Positions 26,121 to 35,109 of a DNA stretch of 64,000 nucleotides are shown here, piece after piece. The position numbers were made by a program, and so were the translations under genes. A model generated the notes under the pieces. That model saw only the letters and a program-made list of their open reading frames with translations, made no database searches and was not told where the DNA came from. The DNA is taken from assembly GCA_034114925.1 (NCBI GenBank), contig JAXEUM010000127.1, positions 1-64,000 on the forward strand. Direction: 5' to 3'. Source of the DNA: Oliverpabstia sp034114925 (GTDB lineage: Bacteria > Bacillota > Clostridia > Lachnospirales > Lachnospiraceae). Each line of letters starts with the position of its first letter. The first letter of the stretch is position 1.

Positions 26121-27605
26121 ATGATGAATATACCAAAAGTGAAAGTGGGTATTGTGGCAGTAAGCCGTGACTGTTTCCCGGAATCTTTGTCAGTGAACAG
26201 AAGAAAAGCATTGATAGAAGCTTACGGAAACAAATACGATAAGGAAGATATTTATGAATGTCCGGTTTGCATTGTAGAAAGTGAAATTCACATGGTGCAG
26301 GCGCTGGAAGATGTGAAGAAAGCGGGATGTAATGCTCTTGTGGTTTATCTGGGAAACTTTGGTCCAGAAATATCAGAAACTCTTCTGGCAAAACATTTTG
26401 ACGGACCGAAAATGTTTGTGGCGGCAGCGGAGGAATCCGGAGATAATCTGATTCAGGGACGTGGAGACGCCTACTGCGGTATGCTGAATGCCAGCTACAA
26501 CCTGGCTTTGCGTAATATCAAAGCGTATATTCCGGAATATCCGGTGGGAACAGCTCAAGAATGTGCAGACATGATCCATGAATTTCTGCCAATCGCAAGA
26601 GCAGTTATCGGATTGTCGGATTTGAAAATTATCAGCTTTGGTCCCCGCCCATTAAATTTCCTGGCTTGTAACGCGCCGATCAAACAATTATACAATCTGG
26701 GTGTGGAGATTGAAGAAAACTCTGAACTGGATCTTTTTGAAGCTTTTAACAAACACGCTGGAGATTCCAGAATTCCGGAAGTTGTGGCAGATATGGAAGC
26801 AGAACTGGGAGAAGGAAATAAAAAACCGGAGATACTTGAAAAACTGGCACAGTATGAACTGACTTTGCTGGACTGGATCGAAACCCATAAAGGATATCGG
26901 AAATATGTAGCTATTGCCGGTAAATGCTGGCCTGCATTTCAGACCCAGTTTGGATTTGTACCTTGCTATGTGAACAGCCGTCTGGCAGGAAGAGGAATTC
27001 CTGTATCCTGTGAAGTAGATATTTACGGCGCTCTCAGCGAGTATATTGGAGCCTGCATCAGTGAAGATGCCGTTACTTTGCTGGATATTAATAATACAGT
27101 ACCGTATGATCTGTATAACGAAGATATTAAAGGAAAATTCGAATATACACCACAGGATATTTTCATGGGCTTCCATTGTGGAAATACCTCATCAAAAAAA
27201 TTATCCTTCTGCCAGATGAAATATCAGTTGATCATGGCAAGAAGTCTTCCGGAAGAAGTAACTCAGGGAACACTGGAGGGAGATCTTGTACCTGGAAATA
27301 TTACCTTCTATCGTTTGCAGAGTACAGCAGACAATAAATTGCGGGCATACGTGGCACAGGGAGAAGTGCTTCCAGTGGCAACCCGTTCCTTTGGTTCTAT
27401 AGGAATTTTTGCAATTCCGGAAATGAAGAGATTTTATCGTCATGTACTGATTGAAGGAAATTATCCTCACCATGGAGCAGTGGCATTTGGTCATTATGGA
27501 AAAGCGTTATATGAAGTATTCAAATACATCGGTGTGGATGTGAAAGAAATCGGATATAATCAGCCGGCGGGCGTGAGATATCCTACAGAAAATCCATTTG
27601 CCTGA
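26121..27605 (+). CDS. L-fucose/L-arabinose isomerase superfamily protein
   Basis: The 494-residue protein belongs to the FucI/AraA isomerase superfamily, which interconverts aldoses and ketoses with Mn. Candidate metal or catalytic segments include CEVDIYGALSEYIG near 303, LLDINN and FHCGNTSS. It lies 21 bases after xylulokinase with a GGGAGG site, in a locus with no xylA. The economical inference is that it makes D-xylulose from xylose, or another ketopentose for the adjacent kinase. Fucose isomerase proper is longer, and the other fucose genes are absent here. The family is clear; the substrate is not. Confidence 0.8.
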   Translation: MMNIPKVKVGIVAVSRDCFPESLSVNRRKALIEAYGNKYDKEDIYECPVCIVESEIHMVQALEDVKKAGCNALVVYLGNFGPEISETLLAKHFDGPKMFVAAAEESGDNLIQGRGDAYCGMLNASYNLALRNIKAYIPEYPVGTAQECADMIHEFLPIARAVIGLSDLKIISFGPRPLNFLACNAPIKQLYNLGVEIEENSELDLFEAFNKHAGDSRIPEVVADMEAELGEGNKKPEILEKLAQYELTLLDWIETHKGYRKYVAIAGKCWPAFQTQFGFVPCYVNSRLAGRGIPVSCEVDIYGALSEYIGACISEDAVTLLDINNTVPYDLYNEDIKGKFEYTPQDIFMGFHCGNTSSKKLSFCQMKYQLIMARSLPEEVTQGTLEGDLVPGNITFYRLQSTADNKLRAYVAQGEVLPVATRSFGSIGIFAIPEMKRFYRHVLIEGNYPHHGAVAFGHYGKALYEVFKYIGVDVKEIGYNQPAGVRYPTENPFA

Positions 27606-27671
27606 TGGGAAATAATTTGCTGAAATTTATAAATATTTAATTGATTTAAAGCAATAATAGTAATAAATATC

Positions 27672-27700
27672 TGGACGAACAGTCGGAAATATATTATGAT
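27672..27700 (+). promoter_or_regulatory. Possible promoter of the flavodiiron gene
   Basis: TGGACG (27672-27677), 17-base spacer, TATGAT (27695-27700). The -35 is imperfect. The leader then holds an AAAACG/CGTTTT inverted repeat near 27733-27757. Confidence 0.4.
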
Positions 27701-27781
27701 AAAGGCAGCGGTCTTATGACTGACACAAAGGTAAAACGGCTGTGACAAGCACGTTTTCAAAAGTAAAAGGAGGATTAATCA

Positions 27782-29575
27782 ATGCAGATTACCAATGACA
27801 TTCTCTATGTAGGAGTAAATGACCATGATGTAGACCTTTTTGAGGGACAGTACGTAGTTCCCAATGGAATGGCTTACAATTCTTATGTGATAAAAGATGA
27901 GAAAATTGCGGTTATGGATACAGTAGACGCCAGATTTTCCCATGAGTGGCTGGATAATGTGGCGAAGGTATTAAATGGCGCAAAACCGGATTATCTGGTA
28001 GTACAGCATATGGAACCAGATCATGCAGCAAATATTCATAACTTTATGAAAGCATATCCGGATACAACCGTTGTAGCAAATGTGAAAACTTTTGCTATGA
28101 TGAAGAACTTTTTCAGAACTATGGATCTGGAAGGAAAGATGCTGGAAGTAAAGAGTGGAGATTCTCTTACCCTCGGAAAACATGTGCTGACCTTCGTATT
28201 TGCTCCTATGGTTCACTGGCCAGAGGTTATGGTAACTTATGACAGTACAGATAAAGTTCTGTTTTCCGCAGATGGATTCGGAAAATTCGGCGCTCTGGAT
28301 GTAGAAGAAGACTGGGATGACGAAGCTCGTCGTTACTACATCGGTATTGTTGGAAAATACGGCAAACAGGTTCAGAACCTTCTGAAAGTAGCCGGTACTC
28401 TGGATATTCAGACCATCTGTCCTCTGCACGGACCGATTCTGAAAGAAAATCTGGGTCATTATATTGAAAAATATGATATCTGGTCTTCTTACAGTGTAGA
28501 ATCTGAAGGTGTCATGATTGCTTATTCTTCCGTATATGGAAATACTAAAAAAGCAGTAGAGATTCTGGCAAACAAACTCCGGGAAAAAGGATGCCCGAAG
28601 GTTATCGTATGTGACCTGGCAAGAGAAGATATGGCAAAAGCAGTGGAAAATGCTTTCCGTTATGGAAAACTTGTACTGGCAACTACCACTTATAATGCAG
28701 GAATCTTCCCATTTATGAGAGACTTTATTGAGCATCTGACAGAACGTAATTATCAGAAACGTACCATCGGTCTGATTGAAAACGGAAGCTGGGCTCCTCT
28801 GGCAGGAAAAGTCATGAAAGGAATGTTCGAACAGAGCAAAGATATCACATGGCTGAAAAATAACGTAACAATCATGTCTTCTGTAAGTGAAGAGAACATG
28901 GAACAGTTGGAAAATATGGCAGAAGAACTGAGTAAAGAATATATCGCTCAGTCTCCGGAAAAGGCAAATAAAAATGATATGACAGCGCTGTTCAAGATTG
29001 GATACGGTCTGTATGTGGTTACTTCCAATGACGGAACAAAAGATAACGGTCTGATCGTAAATACAGTAACTCAGTTGACAGATACGCCAAACAGAGTAGC
29101 AGTAAATATCAATAAAGCAAATTATTCTCATCATGTGATCAAAAAGACAGGAATCATGAATGTAAACTGCCTGTCTGTGGAAGCTCCATTTGAAGTGTTT
29201 AAAAACTTCGGATTCCAGAGTGGACGTACCGTAGATAAATTTGCAAACTGGGAGACCATGCGTTCGGATAATGGTCTGGTATTTTTACCAAAATACATCA
29301 ATGCATTTATGTCTCTGAAAGTAGAGCAGTATGTAGATTTGGATACTCATGGTATGTTTATCTGTACAGTGACAGAGGCTCGTGTAATGAGCGATAAAGA
29401 AACAATGACATATACCTATTATCAGAACAATGTAAAACCAAAACCACAGACAGAAGGAAAGAAAGGTTTTGTCTGCAAGGTTTGTGGATTCATTTATGAA
29501 GGAGATGAGCTGCCGGAGGATTACATCTGTCCATTGTGTAAACATGGAGTGGCAGACTTTGAACCGATTGCATAA
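27782..29575 (+). CDS. Flavodiiron protein fused to flavin reductase and rubredoxin
   Basis: This 597-residue protein reduces O2 to water or NO to N2O in strict anaerobes. Domain order is a metallo-beta-lactamase-like diiron domain, flavodoxin, flavin-reductase-like domain and rubredoxin. The diiron motif is H76-x-E78-x-D80-H81. Flavodoxin covers about 255-395 (IAYSSVYGNTKKAVE), the flavin reductase about 410-545, and rubredoxin 547-595 with CKVCGFIYEGDELPEDYICP and a second CPLC pair. Carrying its own electron-transfer domains, it may take electrons directly from NAD(P)H or a partner without a separate rubredoxin. It appears to be monocistronic. Confidence 0.93.
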   Translation: MQITNDILYVGVNDHDVDLFEGQYVVPNGMAYNSYVIKDEKIAVMDTVDARFSHEWLDNVAKVLNGAKPDYLVVQHMEPDHAANIHNFMKAYPDTTVVANVKTFAMMKNFFRTMDLEGKMLEVKSGDSLTLGKHVLTFVFAPMVHWPEVMVTYDSTDKVLFSADGFGKFGALDVEEDWDDEARRYYIGIVGKYGKQVQNLLKVAGTLDIQTICPLHGPILKENLGHYIEKYDIWSSYSVESEGVMIAYSSVYGNTKKAVEILANKLREKGCPKVIVCDLAREDMAKAVENAFRYGKLVLATTTYNAGIFPFMRDFIEHLTERNYQKRTIGLIENGSWAPLAGKVMKGMFEQSKDITWLKNNVTIMSSVSEENMEQLENMAEELSKEYIAQSPEKANKNDMTALFKIGYGLYVVTSNDGTKDNGLIVNTVTQLTDTPNRVAVNINKANYSHHVIKKTGIMNVNCLSVEAPFEVFKNFGFQSGRTVDKFANWETMRSDNGLVFLPKYINAFMSLKVEQYVDLDTHGMFICTVTEARVMSDKETMTYTYYQNNVKPKPQTEGKKGFVCKVCGFIYEGDELPEDYICPLCKHGVADFEPIA

Positions 29576-29612
29576 GAGGTATTCGTGAAGTAAGGTTTTA
29601 GGGTTTTTAGTT

Positions 29613-31028
29613 ATGCAGGGAAAGAGTCGTATTGAATGGAAATCGTTTTTAAAGGTTGTGTTTGTAATAGCACTTCCGATTGCGTGTCAGAATTTTCTGA
29701 CCACAACAGCCAGTATGGTAGATACGATCATGATCGGCAGCCAGGGAGAACTTTCAGTAGCAGCGGTGGGAATCTGTTCGCAGATTTCCTCCCTGTTTTT
29801 TTCCACCTATTTTGGTTTTGCCGGCGGCGCTTTATTGTTCTTTTCCCAGTATTGGGGAGCAGGAAATAAAGAGGGAATCAACCGTACTTTTGGATTGGCA
29901 ATGTTGTGTATGCTGGGAGTATCCTTGTTGTTTGGAGGCCTGGCAGTAGCAAATCCGGGATTTTTGTTGAGAATCTATACGGATAAAGAAAATATTGTAC
30001 AGGTAGGTATTCCTTATATCAGGATTGTGGGATTTGCCTATCCGCTTCAGGTGTTGGCTATTATTATCAGTTTTTTGATGCGTTCCACAGAGAGAGTAAA
30101 GGCGCCGTTGTTTAGCTCTATGGCAGCTTTAGTTACCAATTTTGTGTTGAACTGGATTCTTATTTATGGTCGTTTTGGCTTCCCGAAAATGGGAGCAGCA
30201 GGTGCGGCGGTAGGTACATTGGTTTCCGGAATTGTCAACCTGGTAATACTTTCTGTTGTTTTGATAAAAGACAAGAAAACGGTGGCTTTGAAGTTGAGTC
30301 TTATGTTTGACTGGAAGGGCGGATTCTCCGGTACATATTTAAAAAAATGTTTTCCTATTATTTGTAATGAATTATTCTATGGAATTGGTCAGATGTTGAT
30401 CAATATTGTAATTGGACGTCAGACAGAATCAGCGATTGCAGCTATGGCGGCATTTCGTGTTCTGGAAGGATTTGTATTTGCTTTCTTCGGCGGTCTGGCA
30501 GATGCCAGTACCGTTGTGGTGGGAAAGGAAGTTGGAGCCGGAAAGCACATGAAAGGATACCAATATGTTAAAGGTTTTGCCATTTTGTGTCCTATGATTA
30601 CCTTTGTGATCGTGTTGATCTGTCTGTTGCTGAATCAGCCGTTGCTTGGTCTGTTTGGACTGGGAGCAGAAGCACTCAGCTACGGAAAATATATGTTGCT
30701 GATTTATCTGGCGGCAGGTACGGTTCGTACATGTAATTACATTATGAACTGTTGTTACCGTGCTGGCGGAGAAGCTGTTTTCGGAACGGTTCTGGAATTG
30801 GGATGCCTCTTCTTGGTAAGTGTGCCGGCTACCTGGATTGCGGGAATGGTGCTGCATCTTCCGTTTTTGGCTGTATTTGCCTTTGTATATACGGATGAAT
30901 TGATCCGACTGGTATTTGAACTATGGTATACAAGAAGCGGAAAATGGATCAAGCCGGTAACAGATGAAGGAAAGGCAACATTAGAAGAGTTTAGAAAAGA
31001 ATTGGCAGCTCAAAGACAGAGAGCATAA
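29613..31028 (+). CDS. MATE-family efflux transporter
   Basis: The 471-residue protein has about twelve membrane segments in two homologous halves. MATE features include ITTTASMVDTIMIGSQGELS-like text early on (TTASMVDTIMIG) and GAAGAAVGTLVSGIVNL near 195. It would expel cationic drugs or metabolites using Na or H gradients; the substrate cannot be told. The ribosome binding site is weak, and a terminator follows directly. Confidence 0.92.
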   Translation: MQGKSRIEWKSFLKVVFVIALPIACQNFLTTTASMVDTIMIGSQGELSVAAVGICSQISSLFFSTYFGFAGGALLFFSQYWGAGNKEGINRTFGLAMLCMLGVSLLFGGLAVANPGFLLRIYTDKENIVQVGIPYIRIVGFAYPLQVLAIIISFLMRSTERVKAPLFSSMAALVTNFVLNWILIYGRFGFPKMGAAGAAVGTLVSGIVNLVILSVVLIKDKKTVALKLSLMFDWKGGFSGTYLKKCFPIICNELFYGIGQMLINIVIGRQTESAIAAMAAFRVLEGFVFAFFGGLADASTVVVGKEVGAGKHMKGYQYVKGFAILCPMITFVIVLICLLLNQPLLGLFGLGAEALSYGKYMLLIYLAAGTVRTCNYIMNCCYRAGGEAVFGTVLELGCLFLVSVPATWIAGMVLHLPFLAVFAFVYTDELIRLVFELWYTRSGKWIKPVTDEGKATLEEFRKELAAQRQRA

Positions 31029-31033
31029 AAAGA

Positions 31034-31074
31034 AATGTCACCATTTTTTCAGGGAAAAGTGGTGACATTTTTTC
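31034..31074 (+). terminator. Terminator after the MATE gene
   Basis: AATGTCACC and GGTGACATT form a perfect 9-bp stem, extended inward by A/T pairs and followed by a T-run. Confidence 0.9.
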
Positions 31075-31107
31075 GAACATAGTTTAAATATTTCAGGAGG
31101 TATTTAA

Positions 31108-31758
31108 ATGATAAAAGCAGTCTTATTTGATATGGATGGAGTGCTGATCGATACGGAGAAATATCTTATAAGATTCTGGAAACAGGCGGCAGATGAAGCC
31201 GGTCTTCATCTGGAACTTACGGATTTTTACCCTTTTCGGAGTCTTGCAACTCGTTATGCATCTGTGCAATTTCAGGAAAAATACGGTGAAAAATATGATT
31301 ATTTTGCAATCCGTGACAGAAGAAAAGAATTGATGCAATCACATTTAGAAGCAAATGGATTGGAAATCAAGCCGGAAGTGAAGGAAACCTTACAGATATT
31401 GAAAGAAAAGGGGTATCAGTTGGCAGTTGTGACAGCGACAGATGAGGAAAGAACAAAAGAATACCTTACAGAAATCGGCATATACGATTGGTTTGATTCT
31501 GTGATTTGTGCCACCATGGTAGAACGGGGAAAACCATTTCCAGATGTTTACCTTTATGCCTGCGAAAAAATTGGATGCAGACCGGAAGAATGCGTTGCAG
31601 TGGAGGATTCGCCTAATGGAGTCCAGGCGGCATATGATGCAGGGTGTAAGACCGTGATGGTTCCGGATCTTACCTGGCCGGATGAAGAATTGGAAAAAAA
31701 GGTGGTGGGGGTGGCGCCTTCCATGAAAGGAATTTTGAAATATGTGAAGAATATGTAA
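31108..31758 (+). CDS. HAD-superfamily phosphatase, beta-phosphoglucomutase-like
   Basis: This 216-residue enzyme has the HAD motif I FDMDGVLIDTE (D9, D11), motif II threonine in AVVTATDEER, motif III lysine in ERGKPFPDVYLYACE, and motif IV VEDSPNG. These give a subclass-I hydrolase with a helical cap, close to sugar-phosphate phosphatases and beta-phosphoglucomutases. The substrate is not evident. AGGAGG lies eight bases before the ATG. No functional link to either neighbour is visible. Confidence 0.9.
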   Translation: MIKAVLFDMDGVLIDTEKYLIRFWKQAADEAGLHLELTDFYPFRSLATRYASVQFQEKYGEKYDYFAIRDRRKELMQSHLEANGLEIKPEVKETLQILKEKGYQLAVVTATDEERTKEYLTEIGIYDWFDSVICATMVERGKPFPDVYLYACEKIGCRPEECVAVEDSPNGVQAAYDAGCKTVMVPDLTWPDEELEKKVVGVAPSMKGILKYVKNM

Positions 31759-31846
31759 CCGTCCAGTCTTACGGAGGAACTAACGCTTTGGGGGACTTAT
31801 CACGGGTAACATTTTTTGGGATATTTATTGAGGAATTTGAAGAAAT

Positions 31847-32078
31847 TTGGGCATGGGAAATATGGATTTCTGTATATGTCCAAAATAATCAGGAAAAAGA
31901 TGAATTTTTCGGCGTTTTGGGTATATAGCAGGTGAGCATATGAAATAAATCCCGTGTAACGGTGATTTTTTGGATATATAAGAAAAGTAGTATATATGTA
32001 TGCCCAAACAAAAGCAAACAGCAGGATTCAGAAGAAAAAATTGGGCATAGGACATAGAAGTGAATCCTATATGTCCAA
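31847..32078. repeat. Three copies of a palindromic 38-nt module
   Basis: Copies lie at 31847-31884 (plus), 31970-32007 (minus) and 32041-32078 (plus). Each starts TTGGGCAT and ends close to TATATGTCCAA, and the ends pair with each other, so each can fold as a hairpin. The middles vary. They fill the first part of the 600-base gap between the HAD gene and the NifX/FKBP gene. I do not recognise the family; it could be a protein-binding array or a remnant mobile palindrome. Confidence 0.6.
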
Positions 32079-32088
32079 TTCCCGTGGA

Positions 32089-32159
32089 TTCAGCCGTCAG
32101 GCTGAACCGTTACTGTTCACTCCGTTTACTCGCGGGATAGTTACCGCATGAACAGTAAC
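32089..32159. repeat. Nested palindromes upstream of the NifX/FKBP gene
   Basis: TTCAGCC-GTCA-GGCTGAA (32089-32106) is followed by GTTACTGTTCA (32109-32119) and its perfect complement TGAACAGTAAC (32149-32159). The second palindrome resembles the one at 13116-13157. No reading frame crosses them. Confidence 0.6.
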
Positions 32160-32220
32160 CTGCTAATGAGAATACGGAAAGATAAAAGAAAAACATCTCC
32201 ACAAAAGAAATTGTTTATGA

Positions 32221-32269
32221 TATAATAATGAGCGTAAGAGAGTCAGAAAGCTGCTTGCAGATTTCTGAC
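32221..32269 (+). promoter_or_regulatory. Possible -10 box and leader hairpin before the NifX/FKBP gene
   Basis: TATAAT stands at 32221-32226, with only a weak -35 (TCCACA near 32198). A stem, GTCAGAAA (32242-32249) with TTTCTGAC (32262-32269) and an inner CTGC/GCAG, forms early in the roughly 130-base leader. Its role is unknown. Confidence 0.45.
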
Positions 32270-32360
32270 GAACGGCGAATATCGATCACAATAGAGGCAT
32301 TGACAATGGTGCGTATCAAAGATGTGAATTGTGATATAAAAAAGGAAAGACGAGGTTGTA

Positions 32361-33212
32361 ATGATGAAAATAGCAGTAACTTATGACAATGGAAATGTAT
32401 TTCAGCATTTTGGAAAAACAGAAAATTTTAAAGTTTACGAAGTAGAAGATAACAAAGTGGTTTCCAGTGAAGTGATGAGTTCCAATGGTTCCGGCCATGG
32501 CGCACTGGCAGGTCTTCTGGCAGAGCAGGGAATTGAGGTACTGATCTGTGGTGGAATCGGCGGCGGCGCACAGGCAGCATTGGAAGAAGCAGGTATTGAA
32601 CTTTGTGCAGGAGCCCAGGGAGATACCGATCAGGTGGTAGAAGCTTATCTGAATGGTGAACTGGTTTCTACAGGAGTAAACTGTGATCATCACCATGAAG
32701 ACGGACACAGTTGCGGAGATCACGGTGATGGACATAGCTGCGGAAATTGTGGGGGCGGATGTGGTTCTCCCCAGCCTACCATGACAGGAAAAAATGTAGG
32801 CAAAACTTGTCGTGCGCATTACAGAGGAACATTTAATGATGGAACACAGTTCGATTCCTCCTATGATAGAGGAGAGCCGCTGGAATTTATCTGTGGCGTG
32901 GGTCAGATGATTAAAGGATTTGATGCGGCAGTAGCTGATATGGAAGTAGGTCAGGTTGTGGATATCCATTTGATGCCGGAAGAAGCATACGGAATGCCGG
33001 ATCCGAGCGCTGTATTTGCTGTTGAGATCGCACAGCTTCCAGGTTCCGAATCATTGGAAGTGGGTCAGCAGGTGTATTTGTCCAATCAGATTGGCCAGCC
33101 ATTTCCTGTAAAGGTTGTAGCAAAAGATGAGAAAAACATTACTTTTGATGCAAATCATGAAATGGCAGGAAAAGAACTGAATTTCCATATTGAATTAGTA
33201 GAAGTAAAATAG
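32361..33212 (+). CDS. NifX-like domain fused to SlyD-like FKBP
   Basis: This 283-residue protein joins two families. Residues 1-105 resemble the dinitrogenase Fe-Mo-cofactor (NifX/NafY) domain: MKIAVTYDNGNVFQHFGKTE and VLICGGIGGGAQAALEEAGI. Residues 106-137 are a metal-binding-looking linker with six His and five Cys (CDHHHEDGHSCGDHGDGHSC). Residues 145-283 are an FKBP-type prolyl isomerase of SlyD-like plan, with RAHYRGTFNDGTQFDSSY and GVGQMIKGFDAAVADMEVGQ. No nitrogenase gene is near. A metallochaperone that also folds a metalloenzyme, such as hydrogenase, is inference. ATG 32361 or 32364 could be used. Confidence 0.85.
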   Translation: MMKIAVTYDNGNVFQHFGKTENFKVYEVEDNKVVSSEVMSSNGSGHGALAGLLAEQGIEVLICGGIGGGAQAALEEAGIELCAGAQGDTDQVVEAYLNGELVSTGVNCDHHHEDGHSCGDHGDGHSCGNCGGGCGSPQPTMTGKNVGKTCRAHYRGTFNDGTQFDSSYDRGEPLEFICGVGQMIKGFDAAVADMEVGQVVDIHLMPEEAYGMPDPSAVFAVEIAQLPGSESLEVGQQVYLSNQIGQPFPVKVVAKDEKNITFDANHEMAGKELNFHIELVEVK

Positions 33213-33219
33213 GAAACTG

Positions 33220-33252
33220 AAAAGGCTGCCTGAAAAGGCGGCCTTTTATAAA
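33220..33252 (+). terminator. Terminator after the NifX/FKBP gene
   Basis: AAAAGGCTGCC and GGCGGCCTTTT pair with one T-G, ending in T-rich DNA. The gene is therefore probably monocistronic. Confidence 0.75.
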
Positions 33253-33297
33253 AAATAAAGGTAGTTTAATGATGGAGTGAGACAGGAGGATTTTCTT

Positions 33298-34266
33298 ATG
33301 AAGAGAAAAATAAAATGGGGTGTTTTAAGTACGGCAGATATTGCCATGAGATGTACCATACCGGGTATGAAAAAAGCTGAGAACTGCTGTCTGTACGGAA
33401 TTGCAGGCCGTTCCAAAGACAAAGTAGATAGGTATAAAGAACGATTCGGATTTGAAAAAGCATATTACTCTATGGAAGAAATGCTAGATGATCCAGAGAT
33501 TGAGGCGGTGTATATTCCTCTGCCCAACACCTTACATAAAGAATGGGTATTAAAAGCTGCGGCTAAGGGTAAACACATCTTATGTGAAAAACCGTTAGCA
33601 GGAACAGAAGCAGATGTGAAAGAAATGATAGATGCCTGTGATAAGGCAAATATTGTATTTATGGAGGCATTTGCATATCTGCACAGTCCTTTGATTGCGT
33701 CAATAAAAGAAACATTGGATTCCGGTGTGATTGGCAAACTGTCGTTTATGGAGTCTATTTTTATTACGCCCGGATATACACCGGAGAATATCCGTGTACG
33801 TCGCGATACTCTGGGAGGATCTGTTTATGATCTGGGATGCTACTGTACCAGTCTGATGCTTACTCTGTTTGGAGAAGAGCCAAAAGAAATCAAAGCAATC
33901 GGACACTTTACAGATCAGCATATTGACGATTTTGCTTCCGCATACTTTCATTTTGACGAGAATCGGAGAGCCTGTATGGTATCAGGGATGTGTTCTGCCC
34001 AGAGAGGGGATCGGTTCTTCCTTTATGGAACAGAGGGAACGATAGAAGCGCCGATTCCCTTTAACGCAGATGGCGAGCTGACATACTATATTAAAAAGGG
34101 AGAAGATTGCCGGCCTGTTTCTGTCAGCGTCAAAGATAATTACTGCCTTGAAGTGGAACAACTGGGAAATTGTATCCTGCATAGAGAACAGCCTCATGTG
34201 AGCCATGAGTTCTCACTTCAGAATGCAAGAGTAATGGACAGAATATTAAAAGAGATCGGATATTGA
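33298..34266 (+). CDS. Gfo/Idh/MocA-family oxidoreductase
   Basis: The 322-residue protein has an N-terminal Rossmann fold (KWGVLSTADIAMRCTIPGM), the family signature EKPLAGTEADVKEMI near 99, and a C-terminal alpha/beta domain with YDLGCYCTSLMLTLFG near 178. It should oxidise or reduce a sugar-like alcohol with NAD(P). I start at 33298, behind AGGAGG, rather than 33277. The substrate is not visible. The next gene follows after 30 bases. Confidence 0.88.
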   Translation: MKRKIKWGVLSTADIAMRCTIPGMKKAENCCLYGIAGRSKDKVDRYKERFGFEKAYYSMEEMLDDPEIEAVYIPLPNTLHKEWVLKAAAKGKHILCEKPLAGTEADVKEMIDACDKANIVFMEAFAYLHSPLIASIKETLDSGVIGKLSFMESIFITPGYTPENIRVRRDTLGGSVYDLGCYCTSLMLTLFGEEPKEIKAIGHFTDQHIDDFASAYFHFDENRRACMVSGMCSAQRGDRFFLYGTEGTIEAPIPFNADGELTYYIKKGEDCRPVSVSVKDNYCLEVEQLGNCILHREQPHVSHEFSLQNARVMDRILKEIGY

Positions 34267-34296
34267 TGCAAATCTTAGACAGTAAGGGCGTATAAG

Positions 34297-34866
34297 ATGA
34301 CAAATAAAACAGAAGATATACAAGTTCAGATTATTTACAGCAACCGAAAAACACTTTCTGTTCAGGTGAAAATGGAAGGTGTCATTGTGCGGGCTCCCCA
34401 AGGAATGAGCAGGAGAAAAATCAATGATTTTCTCAATGAAAAACGAGCCTGGATAGAGAAACATCTGGCCAAAATGCAGAAATGTAAAGAGTATATCGAA
34501 CAGGCACCTCCATTGACGATGGAAGAAATCAGAGCTTTGGCAGACAAGGCTCTGATTGTCATTCCTGAAAAAGTAAAAAAATATGCTCCACTGGTAGGAG
34601 TGACATACGGAAGAATTACCATTCGAAATCAACGTTCCCGCTGGGGAAGCTGTTCTGGAAAAGGAAATTTGAACTTTAATTGCCTTTTGATGCTGATGCC
34701 GGATGAGGTGATTGATTATGTGGTTGTCCATGAACTTTGTCATAGAAAACACATGAATCATTCTGCTGAATTTTATGCAGAAGTGGAACGAGTATTTCCG
34801 GAATATAGAAGATGGCAGAAGTGGCTGAAGGAAAATGGGGGACTGTATATAAGCAGATTGCCGTAG
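34297..34866 (+). CDS. YgjP-type (DUF45) zinc metalloprotein
   Basis: This 189-residue protein carries the SprT/WLM-like motif VVHELCHRKHMNHSAEFY near 145, with the H-E-x-x-H zinc site. RSRWGSCSGKGNLNFNCLLM ahead of it is typical of the YgjP/DUF45 family. Members are called metal-dependent hydrolases, but their substrates are poorly known. It may be co-transcribed with the oxidoreductase. No strong Shine-Dalgarno is seen. Confidence 0.85.
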   Translation: MTNKTEDIQVQIIYSNRKTLSVQVKMEGVIVRAPQGMSRRKINDFLNEKRAWIEKHLAKMQKCKEYIEQAPPLTMEEIRALADKALIVIPEKVKKYAPLVGVTYGRITIRNQRSRWGSCSGKGNLNFNCLLMLMPDEVIDYVVVHELCHRKHMNHSAEFYAEVERVFPEYRRWQKWLKENGGLYISRLP

Positions 34867-35109
34867 AAGTGAGGAGATTGCAGAAAAGTAATGGTAATTC
34901 TCTATAATAACATTATTTAACGGAAAAAATGTTGATATCTGGTTGTTTATGTATTATAATTAAGAAAATATAAAGGTTCTTTAAGAAAAAGGGCTGTGAT
35001 AAATAATGCAGTTCTTTTATTTTGCGAAATTCTTTAGCAAATGCATTGACTTTATAATTCTTTTGTCAAAGAAATAGTTTGATAAGTGGAATATGAGGGG
35101 GAAATATAG

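Noticed and set aside
27971..29134. Minus-strand open frame of 387 codons
   Set aside because: It is antisense to the flavodiiron protein gene and has no recognisable domain.
31847..32078. CRISPR array
   Set aside because: There are only three copies, in both orientations, with unequal spacing and variable middles, and no cas genes are in the window.
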